From Salvelinus alpinus (taxonomy: Eukaryota > Chordata > Actinopteri > Salmoniformes > Salmonidae): DNA of 64,000 nt. How positions within the stretch are numbered: position 1 is the first letter of the stretch; every line of letters begins with the position of its first letter. Shown here in pieces: positions 18,204-30,200 of this stretch. The position numbers and the translations under genes are program-made. Below the pieces are notes generated by a model that worked only from the letters and a program-made list of their open reading frames with translations, made no database searches and was not told where the DNA came from. The stretch covers positions 7,435,503 through 7,499,502 of the forward strand of contig NC_092122.1 in the NCBI RefSeq assembly GCF_045679555.1, given 5' to 3'.

Positions 18204-21200
18204 ATGACGTTGCAATGGACTGCAGTTGCCCTCTTCCTCTATGTGGAAATAGGTGTACTACTCATCCTCTGTCTACCCTTCATCTCAGCCACCAGGTAGG
18301 AATGAGCCCTAGCCAGTCCTGATACTGCAACAAGCCAGTAAGCAAAATTAAGTTGAAATCGTGTCTAAAATATGTATTTTCCAGACATTGAGGTCAGGTT
18401 AATTTTTAGTTCTGAATGAAAGTTAAAGACGCCATTTACAGACGTTAAATATACATTTTTTGTTGTTGTCATTGACGAATTACCAGGACGCGTACTCAGA
18501 GCATGTGTCGACCAGATGGCAAGTGTCTACATTCACATTTTCAACATCTCCCAGACCCAGTCTGTAATACCCACGTTTCAAGCAGACCACCATAGTCCCT
18601 GTGCCAATGAACGCCAAGGTAACCTGCCTAAATGACTTCCGCCCCTTGCACTCACATCTGTAGCCATGAAAAGCTTTGAAAGGCTGGTCATGGCTCACAT
18701 CAACACCATCATCCCAGAAACCCTGGACCCACTCCAATTCGCATACCGCCCCAACAGATCCACAGGTGACGCAATCTCTATTGCATTCAACACTGCCCTT
18801 TCTCACCTTGACAAAAGGGACACCTACATGAGAATGCTATTCATTGACTACAGCTTAGCGTTCAATAGCATAGTGCCCTCCAAGCTCATTACTAAGCTAA
18901 GGACCCTGGGACTGAACACCTCCTTCTGCAACTGGATCCTGGACTTCCTGACGGGCTGCCCCCAGCTGGTGAGGGTAGGCAACAACATATCACGCTGACC
19001 CTCAACACGGGGGCCCCTCAGGGGTGTGTGCCTAGTCCTCTCCTGTACTCCCTGTTCACCCACAACTGCGTGGCAATGCATGACTCAACACCATCATTAA
19101 GTTTGCAGACGACACGACGGTGGTAGGCCTGATCACCAACAGCAATGAGACCGCCTATAGGGATGGGCTCAGAGACCTGGCAGTGTGGTGCCAGGACAAC
19201 GTCCTCTCCCTCAAGGTGAGCAAGACAAAGGAGATGATCGTGGACTACAGGAAAATAAGGGCCAGGCACACCCCCATTCACATCGACAGCTCTGTATGGA
19301 GCGGGTCGAGAGCTTCAAGTTCCTTGGTGTCTACATCACTAAGAACCTATCATGGTCCAAACACACCAACACAGTCATGAAGCAGGTACGACAACAGCTC
19401 ATCCCCGGCTCTTCCCCCTCAGGAGGCTGAAAAGATTTGGCATGGGACCGCAAATTCTCAAAAAGTTCTACAACTGAACCATCGAGAGCATCCTGACTGG
19501 TTGCATCACCACTTGGTATGGCAACTGCTTTGCATCTGACCGCAAGGCGCTACAAAGGGTGGTGCGGACAGCACAGTACTTCACTGGGGCCAAGCTTCCT
19601 GCCATCCAGGACCTCTATACCAGGTGGTGTCAGAGGAAGGCCCTAAAAGTGGTCAAAAACTCAAGCCACCCAAGTCATATACTGCTCTCTCTGCTACCGC
19701 ATGGCAAGCGGTACCGGAGCGCCATGTCTGGGACCAAAAGGCTCCTTAAAAGCTTCTACCCCCAAGACATAAGACTACTGAACAGTTAATCAAATGGCTA
19801 CCTGGACTATTTGCATTGACCCCCTTGTTTTATTCTTATTTGTTCTTAACTTTTGCTATGACTCTCTTGCACAGGCTCAATTGACACTCACTGGACTCTA
19901 ACCACTCACTCACACATACTACACTGGTACTCCAACACACACACATGCATATTGACGTCACACACATACATTCACACTCTTCACATACGCTGCTGCTACT
20001 CTCTGTTTATTATCTATGCATAGTCACTTTACCCCTAGCAACGTGAACAAATTACTTGAATTACCTCAACTAACCTGAACCCCTGCACATTGACTCAGTA
20101 CCAGTACCTCTTGTATATAGCCTTGTTATTGTTATTTTGTTACTTTTTTCCTTTAGTTTATTTAGCAAATGTCTTACCTTTTTAAAACTCTGCATTGTTG
20201 GTTAAGGGCTCATAAGTAAGCATTTCACAGTAAGGTCTACCTACACCTTTTTATGTTTAGCGCTTGTGACAAATACAATTTTATTTGATTCTATGGCCAA
20301 GTTTCAACTGCGCATGCACTACATCACCAAAAGTATGTAAGTATGTGGACATCTGCTCGTCGAACATCTCATTCCAAAATCATGGCATTAATATGGAGTT
20401 GGTCCTCCCTTTGCTGCTATAACAGCCTCCACTCTTCTGGGAAGGCTTTCCACTAGATTTTGGAACATTGCCGCGGGGACTTGCTACAATTCAACCACAA
20501 GAGCATTAGTGAGGTCGGGCACTAAATACTTTATGTAAATTAGGTATTTCTGTTTTTTATTTTTTTTATATTTGCAAAAAGACCTAAACCTGTTTTCGCT
20601 TTGTTTTTTTACGGTATTGTGTATAGATTGATGGGGGGGGTATTTAATCAATTTTAGAATAAGGCTGTTGTAGTGTCTTTGGACTATCATTAAAGTGAAG
20701 ACTGTTATATTATCAGATAAATTCTCTGTGTAATTATTACGTGATTAAACTAATCATGTAAAGATGAATTAACTAGGACGTCGGGGCACCACGGAAAATG
20801 TTGTTTAAAGAGTTACTATTTCCCGAATTTAACTCTCTTCAGATATTTTCTTATCTTATCGATTACAGTCACTTATTAATGTATTATTACCTCAGTCATA
20901 TTCTAAATGATGCAAACTCTTGGATATCTGCACGAACCCTAGCATAAATGATGAGTCAGCGATATACAAATTGGCGTAATTTACTTAGCAACTAACTAAA
21001 TAATCACACAGAATTACATAAACACACACACAGGATAGGTTACACATTGAGTACTACATAATGCACTGAGAAGTCCCTAGTGGACTAAACCGATATGACG
21101 GCTTGTTACACAAAATTAAAGGGGAGGGCATGTAAGAAAGAGCGGGACAAAAGACATAGGACTTCACTATTGTAAACACAGCTGATAACTAGGCTCATTG

Positions 21201-24200
21201 AAATGCTAATACTTTGCACATGAACACCCGCTCTTTCGAAAGGAAGTGCAATTTATATATTTACGACTGTATGTCTTGTTTCTCTGTTGAAATCGCTGGT
21301 CCATCTGCTGGAGAGTCAGTCGACAGAAAGTCTCTGGTTTGTCCACCAGAGATCAGTTTTTCGTAGTTGTAGCTCTGTTATAATGGATATGTCAGATGTA
21401 CCAATGGTTGTTGATAGGGAAATGTTCTCCAGAATGAATCTTTCAGAGTACCAATCGGTCGTTCGATATGGAAGTGTTGTCTTGTATTCGGTCGAGTTTA
21501 CTAGACTATTTTACATATACAGCTGCAGACTGTGAATGTGTAGTCTTGTAGTTTTCTTAACCAGCTCCATGCTCTCTGGTCTATAGAGTAGAAGCCATTT
21601 CAACATGGGGACTCCCGTCCCTGCGTTTTCTTGACTAAATGTACATTTTGTCACGAGTGCTATTTACATCTTCTCACAAATAGTTTCATATTTAATCATA
21701 TCAGTTTCCCAACATTTGGGTGTGACCCTGATCACTGGGAAATATACACATTCAGAGACACAGTTATGTTGTTATACTGTCCTTCATGGGATCCCAAAAC
21801 ACAACTGATCTCACATAATTGTTATTTAAGTGCCCACTGATCATTCCAACTGTTTGGACAAAGATACATATTGTTTAATTCACCAACCTGTTGATGTTGG
21901 AGTTTTTGGCGGGAGGACTCCCTTTGTTCCACAGAGGTTTCTGTCCCTCAATATTGCATGACAAGGAAGATAACGTTTCTGTAAGGTATTTACGACCATC
22001 ATCAGCTTCAGTCTGCCTTACACTAGACACTGGGAGAGTAATTCATGTTCCGGAGTTCCAAATTAAGCAGCAGCAGCTGAAAAGATGAGCTCCTACAAAT
22101 ATTGAAATTTAAATGTTTTTTTAGAGTAAAGTACATCGAAAAAAAATCAAAAGAAAACTGCAAACTGAATAGGAGACCAAACAAGCAGCAAACAAAGAAG
22201 AAAGGCTTTTGAAAAAGTAAACATTTTCCATAAAATTATACCGTTTTCTTAGCTAGCTAAGTTGTTTACCTGTTGCTAGGCAGTTGCTAGGGACATTCCT
22301 GAAAGAAGCTAGCTAGCTAACAAGGAGTGTCTAGTTGGCAGAAGAGAAGAAGGGACAAAGAAGGGACAAAGTGGGACAAAATAAGGACAGAAGAAAAGGG
22401 AAAGGGGACATTAAGGTGAAGCAGTCCTCTAAAGACACAAAAGACAATAATACAAGAAACAACACTTCTATTGCCTCTCCCTCTACGATACGCACTTCCG
22501 GTTTGGTTTGGAGCGAGTAGTTGCATTCCGCTTTGCTCCACAGGTAGTATTACAGGTAGTATTACATTTCATTTCATTACAGTACAACAGTTTGATTTGT
22601 TTGATCTTAGCTGGCTACATAGCCGTCTTTGTATCCAAGATAATTGTGTAGTCTAGAGTAATTGTCGAGGTTACCTAGCCAGTTAGAGGTTACCTAGCCA
22701 GCTACACTTTCAAACAAAGTCAACAACGCAGCCACTGCTAGCTAGCCTATTTCACCAGCCAGCAGTACTATATCATTTTAGTCAATAAGATTTTTTTGCA
22801 ACGTAAGCTTAACTTTCTGAACATTCGAGACGTGTAGTCCACTTGTCATTCCAATCTCCTTTGCATTAGCGTAGCCTCTTCTGTAGCCTGTCAACTATGT
22901 GTCTGTCTATCCCTGTTCTCTCCTCTCTGCACAGACCATACAAACGCTTCACACCGCGTGGCCGCTGCTACTCTAACCTGGTGGTCCCAGCGCGCACGAC
23001 CCACGTGGAGTTCCAGGTCTCAGGCAGCCTCTGGAACTGCCGATCTGCGGCCAACAAGGCAGAGTTCATCTCAGCCTATGCTTCCCTCCAGTCCCTCGAC
23101 TTCTTGGCACTGACGGAAACATGGATTACCACTGATAACACTGCTACTCCTACTGCTCTCTCCTCGTCTGCCCACGTGTTCTCGCACACCCCGAGAGCTT
23201 CTGGTCAGCGGGGTGGTGGCACTGGGATCCTCATCTCTCCCAAGTGGACATTCTCTCTTTCTCCCCTGACCCATCTGTCTATCGCCTCCTTTGAATTCCA
23301 TGCTGTCACAGTTACCAGCCCTTTCAAGCTTAACATCCTTATCATTTATCGCCCTCCAGGTTCCCTTGGAGAGTTCATCAATGAGCTTGACGCCCTGATA
23401 AGTTCCTTTCCTGAGGATGGCTCACCTCTCACAGTTCTGGGTGACTTTAACCTCCCCACGTCTACCTTTGACTCATTCCTCTCTGCCTCCTTCTTTCCAC
23501 TCCTCTCCTCTTTTGACCTCACCCTCTCACCTTCCCCCCCTACTCACAAGGCAGGCAATACGCTTGACCTCATCTTTACTAGATGCTGTTCTTCCACTAA
23601 TCTCATTGCAACTCCCCTCCAAGTCTCCGACCACTACCTTGTATCCTTTTCCCTCTCGCTCTCATCCAACACTTCCCACACTGCCCCTACTCGGATGGTA
23701 TCGCGCCGTCCCAACCTTCGCTCTCTCTCCCCCGCTACTCTCTCCTCTTCCATCCTATCATCTCTTCCCTCTGCTCAAACCTTCTCCAACCTATCTCCTG
23801 ATTCTGCCTCCTCAACCCTCCTCTCCTCCCTTTCTGCATCCTTTGACTCTCTATGTCCCCTATCCTCCAGGCCGGCTCGGTCCTCCCCTCCTGCTCCGTG
23901 GCTCGACGACTCATTGCGAGCTCACAGAACAGGGCTCCGGGCAGCCGAGCGGAAATGGAGGAAAACTCGCCTCCCTGCGGACCTGGCATCCTTTCACTCC
24001 CTCCTCTCTACATTCTCCTCTTCTGTCTCTGCTGCTAAAGCCAATTTCTACCACTCTAAATTCCAAGCATCTGCCTCTAACCCTAGGAAGCTCTTTGCCA
24101 CCTTCTCCTCCCTCCTGAATCCTCCTCCCCCTCCTCCCCCCTCCTCCCTTTTTTTGAAAAGAAGGTCGACGACATCCGATCCTCGTTTGCTAAGTCAAAC

Positions 24201-27200
24201 GACACCGCTGGTTCTGCTCACACTGCCCTACCCTGTGCTTTGACCTCTTTCTCCCCTCTCTCTCCAGATGAAATCTCGCGTCTTGTGACGGCCGGCCGCC
24301 CAACAACCTGCCCGCTTGACCCTATCCCCTCCTCTCTTCTCCAGACCATTTCCGGAGACCTTCTCCCTTACCTCACCTCGCTCATCAACTCATCCTTGAC
24401 CGCTGGCTACGTCCCTTCCGTCTTCAAGAGAGCGAGAGTTGCACCCCTTCTGAAAAAACCTACACTCGATCCCTCCGATGTCAACAACTACAGACCAGTA
24501 TCCCTTCTTTCTTTTCTCTCCAAAACTCTTGAACGTGCCGTCCTTGGCCAGCTCTCCTGCTATCTCTCTCAGAATGACCTTCTTGATCCAAATCAGTCAG
24601 GTTTCAAGACTAGTCATTCAACTGAGACTGCTCTTCTCTGTGTCACGGAGGCGCTCCGCACTGCTAAAGCTAACTCTCTCTCCTCTGCTCTCATCCTTCT
24701 AGACCTATCGGCTGCCTTTGATACTGTGAACCATCAGATCCTCCTCTCCACCCTCTCCGAGCTGGGCATCTCCGGCGCGGCCCACGCTTGGATTGCGTCC
24801 TACCTGACAGGTCGCTCCTACCAGGTGGCGTGGCGAGAATCTGTCTCCGCACCACGTGCTCTCACCACTGGTGTCCCCCAGGGCTCTGTTCTAGGCCCTC
24901 TCCTATTCTCGCTATACACCAAGTCACTTGGCTCTGTCATATCCTCACATGGTCTCTCCTATCATTGCTATGCAGACGACACACAATTAATCTTCTCCTT
25001 TCCCCCCTCTGATAACCAGGTGGTGAATCGCATCTCTGCATGTCTGGCAGACATATCAGTGTGGATGACGGATCACCACCTCAAGCTGAACCTCGGCAAG
25101 ACGGAGCTGCTCTTCCTCCCGGGGAAGGACTGCCCGTTCCATGATCTCGCCATCACGGTTGACAACTCCATTGTGTCCTCCTCCCAGAGTGCTAAGAACC
25201 TTGGCGTGATCCTGGACAACACCCTGTCGTTCTCAACTAACATCAAGGCGGTGACCCGTTCCTGTAGGTTCATGCTCTACAACATTCGCAGAGTACGACC
25301 CTGCCTCACGCAGGAAGCGGCGCAGGTCCTAATCCAGGCACTTGTCATCTCCCGTCTGGATTACTGCAACTCGCTGTTGGCTGGGCTCCCTGCCTGTGCC
25401 ATTAAACCCCTACAACTCATCCAGAACGCCGCAGCCCGTCTGGTGTTCAACTTTCCCAAGTTCTCTCACGTCACCCCGCTCCTCCGCTCTCTCCACTGGC
25501 TTCCAGTTGAAGCTCGCATCCGCTACAAAACCATGGTGCTTGCCTACGGAGCTGTGAGGGGAACGGCACCTCCGTACCTTCAGGCTCTGATCAGGCCCTA
25601 CACCCAAACAAGGGCACTGCGTTCATCCACCTCTGGCCTGCTCGCCTCCCTACCTCTGAGGAAGTACAGTTCCCGCTCAGCCCAGTCAAAACTGTTCGCT
25701 GCTCTGGCACCCCAATGGTGGAACAAACTCCCTCACGACGCCAGGTCAGCGGAGTCAATCACCACCTTCCGGAGACACCTGAAACCTCACCTCTTTAAGG
25801 AATACCTAGGATAGGATAAAGTAATCCTTCTAACCCCCCCCCCTTAAAAGAGTTAGATGCACTATTGTAAAGTGGTTGTTCCACTGGATATCATAAGGTG
25901 AATGCACCAATTTGTAAGTCGCTCTGGATAAGAGCGTCTGCTAAATGACTTAAATGTAATGTAAATGTAATCATAAAACGGCCAACTTCACCGGTCTCCC
26001 CCTCTGTAGAGGGGACCCACTGTAACCTGATCCTTCGGATCCTCACAGGAGTCATGACACTGTAATGTGTAAAAAGGGAAGGGGTCTGAAATACTTTCCG
26101 AATGGACTGTGTGTAAATATAATATACAGTGGGGAGAACAAGTATTTGATACACTGCCGATTTTGCAGGTTTTCCTACTTGCAAAGCATGTAGAGGTCTG
26201 TAATTTTTATCATAGGTACACTTCAACTGTGAGAGACGGAATCTAAAACCAAAATCCAGAAAATCACATTGTATGATTTTTAAGTCATTAATTTGCATTT
26301 TATTGCATGACATAAGTATTTGATACATCAGAAAAGCAGAACTTAATATTTGGTACAGAAACCTTTGTTTGCAATTACAGAGATCATACGTTTCCTGTAG
26401 TTCTTGACCAGGTTTGCTCACACTGCAACAGGGATTTTGGCCCACTCCTCCATACAGACCTTCTCCAGATCCTTCAGGTTTCGGGGCTGTCGCTGGGCAA
26501 TACGGACTTTCAGCTCAAGTTTATTTTCAAGTTTATTTTATATAGCCCTTCGTACATCAGCTAATATCTCGAAGTGCTGTACAGAAACCCAGCCTAAAAC
26601 CCCAAACAGCAAGCAATGCAGGTGTAGAAGCACGGTGGCTAGGAAAAACTCCCTAGAAAGGCCAAAACCTAGGAAGAAACCTAGAGAGGAACCAGGCTAT
26701 GAGGGGTGGCCAGTCCTCTTCTGGCTGTGCCGGGTGGAGATTATAACAGAACATGGCCAAGATGTTCAAAATGTTCATAAATGACCAGCATGGTCAAATA
26801 ATAATCAGGAATAAATGTCAGTTGGCTTTTCATAGCCGATAATTAAGAGTTGAAAACAGCAGGTCTGGGACAGGTAAGGGTTCCATAACCGCAGGCAGAA
26901 CAGTTGAAACTGGGACAGCAGCAAGGCCAGGTGGACTGGGGACAGCAAGGAGTCATCATGCCGGTAGTCCTGACGTATGGTCCTAGGGCTCAGTTCCTCC
27001 GAGAGAGAGAAAGAAAGAGAGAAGGAGAGAATTAGAGAGAGCCAAGATGTTCAAAATGTTCATAAATGACAAGCATGGTCAAATAATAATCAGGAATAAA
27101 TGTCAGTTGGCTTTTCATAGCCGATCATTAAGAGTTGAAAACAGCAGGTCTGGGACAGGTAGGGGTTCCATAACCGCAGGCAGAACCGTTGAAACTGGGA

Positions 27201-30200
27201 CAGCAGCAAGGCCAGGTGGACTGGGGACAGCAAGGAGTCATCATGCCCAGTAGTCCTGACGTATGGTCCTAGGGCTCAGGTCCTCCGAGAGAGAGAAAGA
27301 AAGAGAGAATGAGAGAATTAGAGAGCATACTTAAATTCACACAGGACACTGGATACGACAGGAGAAGTACTCCAGATATAACCAACTGGCCCTAGCCCCC
27401 CGACACAAACTACTGCAGCATAAATACTGGAGGCTGAGACAGGAGGGGTCAGGAGACACTGTGGCCCCATCCGATGATACCCCCGGACAGGGCCAAACAG
27501 GAAGGATATAACCCCACCCACTTTGCCAAAGCACAGCCCCCGCACCACTAGAGGGATATCTTCAACCACCAACTTACAATCCTGAGACAAGGCCGAGTAT
27601 AGCCCCCAAAGATCTCCACCACAGCACAAACCAAGGGGGGGCGCCAACCCAGACAGGAAGATCACGTCAGTAACTCAACCCACTCAAGTGACGCACCCCT
27701 CCTAGGGACGGCATGAAAGAGCACCAGTAAGCCAGTGACTCAGCCCCTGTAATAGGGTTAGAGGTAGAGAAACCCAGTGGAGGGGAACCGGCCAGGCAGA
27801 GACAGCAAGGGCGGTTCGTTGCTCCAGAGCCTTTCCGTTCACCTTCACACTCCTGGGCCAGACTACACTCAATCATATGACCTACTGAAGAGATAAGTCT
27901 TCAGTAAAGACTTAAAGGTTGAGACCGAGTCTGCGTCTCTCACATGGGTAGGCAGACCGTTCCATAAAAATGGAGTCTATAGGAGAAAGCCCTGCCTCCA
28001 GCTGTTTGCTTAGAAATTCTAGGGACAATTAGGAGGCCTGCGTCTTGTGACCGTAGCGTACGTGTAGGTATGTACGGCAGGACCAACTCGGAAAGATAGG
28101 TAGGAGCAAGCCCATGTAACGCTTTATAGGTTAACAGTAAAACCTTGAAATCAGCCCTTGCCTTAACAGGAAGCCAGTGTAGGGAAGCTAGCACTGGAGT
28201 AATATGATCAAATTTCTTGGTTCTAGTCAGCTCCCTCCAAAGATTTTCTATTGGGTTCAGGTCTGGAGACTGGCTAGGCCACTCCAGGACCTTGAGATGC
28301 TTCTTACGGAGCCACTCCTTAGTTGCCCTGGCTGTGTGTTTCGGGTCGTTGTCATGCTCGAAGACCCAGCCACGACCCATCTTCAATGCTCTTACTGAGG
28401 GAAGGAGGTTGTTGGCCAAGATCTCGCTATACATGGCCCCATCCATCCCTCCCTCAATACGGTGCAGTCGTCCTGTCCCCTTTGCAATACTTGTTCTCCC
28501 CACTGTATATATGTAAACTCAGCAAAAAAGTAAACATCCTCTCACTGTCAACTGCATTTATTTTCAGCAAACTTAACGTGTAAATATTTTTATGAACATA
28601 ACAAGATTCAACAACTGAGACATGAACTGAACAAGTTCCACAGACGTGACTAACAGAAATGGAGTAATGTGTCCCTGAACAAACGGGGGGTCAAAATCAA
28701 AAGTAACAGTATCTCACTGTGGCCACCAGCTGCATTAAATACTACAGTGCATCTCCTCCTCATGGACTGCATCAGATTTGCCAGTTCTTGCTGTGAGATG
28801 TTACCCCACTCTTCCACCAAGGCACCTGCAAGTTCCCGGACATTTCTGGGGGGGGATGGCCCTAGCCCTCACCCTCCGATCCAACAGGTCCGAGACGTGC
28901 TCAATGGGATTGAGATCCGGGCTCTTCGCTGACCATGGCAGAACACTGACATTCCTGTCTTGCAGGAAATCACGCACAGAACGAGCAGTATGGCTGGTGG
29001 CATTGTCCTGCTGGAGGGTCATGTCAGGATGAGCCTGCAGGAAGGGTACCACATGAGGGAGGAGGATGTCTTCCCTGTAACGCACAGCGTTGAGATTGCC
29101 TGCAATGACAAGCTCAGTCCAATGATGCTGTGACACACCGGCCCAAATCATGACGGACCCTCCAAATCGATCCCGCTCCAGAGTACAGGCCTCGGTTTAA
29201 CGCTCATTCCTTCAACGATAAACTTGAATCCGACCATCAGCTCTGGTGAGACAAAACCGCGACTCGTCAGTGAAGAGCACTTTTTGCCAGTCCTGTCTGG
29301 TCCAGTGATTGTGGGTTTGTGCCCATAGGCGACGTTGTGTGCTGGTGGGGACCTGCCTTACAACAGTCCTACAAGGCCTCAGTCCAGCCTCTCTCAGCCT
29401 ATTGCGGACAGTCGGAGCACTGATGGAGGGATTGTGCATTCCTGGTGTAACTCGGGCAGTTGTTGTTGCCATACGGTACCTGTCCCGCAGGTGTGCTGTT
29501 CGGCTGTACCGATCCTGTGCAGGTGTTGTTACACATGGTCTGCCACTGCGAGGACGATCAGCTGTCTGTCCTGTCTTCCTGTAGAGCTGTCTTAGGCGTC
29601 TCACAGTACAGACATTGCAATGTATTGCCCTGGCCACATCTGCAGTCCTCATGCCTCTAAGGCATGTTCACGCAAATGAGCAGGGACCCTGGGCATTTTT
29701 CAGAGTCGGTAGAAAGGCCTCTTTAGTGACCTAATGTTCATTAATTGTTTATGGTTCATTGAACAAGCATGGGAAACAGTGTTTAAACCCTTTACAATGA
29801 AGATCTGTGAAGTTATTTGGATTTTTACTTTGAAAGACAGGGTCCTGAAAAAGGGACGTTTGTTTTTTTGCTGAGTTTATATGTGTGTGCGTGCATGCAT
29901 TCTGATCCCTTGACTTTTTCCACATTTTGTTACGTTACAGCCTTATTCTAAAATGTATTATATAAAATAAAAATCATCAGCAATCTATACCCAATACCCC
30001 ATAATGACAAAGCAAAAACTAGGTTTTAGACATTTTTGAAAATGTATTCAAAATGAAAAAAACATACCTTATTTACATAAGTTTTCGGACCCTTTGCTAT
30101 GAGACTCGAAATTGAGCGCAGGTGCATTCTGTTTCCAATGATCATCCTCGAGATGTTTCTACAACTTGATTGGACTTTACCTGTGGTAAATTCACACACC

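Larger units (their letters stand above)
22480..25975 (+). mobile_element. Near-full-length L2-type LINE
   Basis: Non-LTR retrotransposon encoding an apurinic-type endonuclease and a reverse transcriptase. A 5' UTR of about 400 bp precedes coding sequence from 22897. The 3' UTR ends in GCTCTGGATAAGAGCGTCTG (25920) followed by a TAAATG-rich tail, the tail copied by many fish SINEs. The left edge is approximate. It is the longest coding-competent element in the window, broken mainly by one frame change near 24150. Confidence 0.88.
26127..28505 (-). mobile_element. Tc1-like transposon (family 3) split by a LINE
   Basis: Terminal inverted repeats CAGTGGGGAGAACAAGTATT (26127) and AATACTTGTTCTCCCCACTG (28486-28505), flanked by TA. 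Transposase on the minus strand survives as the catalytic C-terminal part: [18 protein letters not shown] and [14 protein letters not shown] (28380-28227). The remainder is at 26400-26516. The insertion occupies 26517-28226. Confidence 0.92.

Noticed and set aside
22897-25814. Two long open frames (448 and 524 codons) as host genes
   Set aside because: They carry LINE endonuclease and reverse transcriptase motifs and end in a LINE tail; not host genes.
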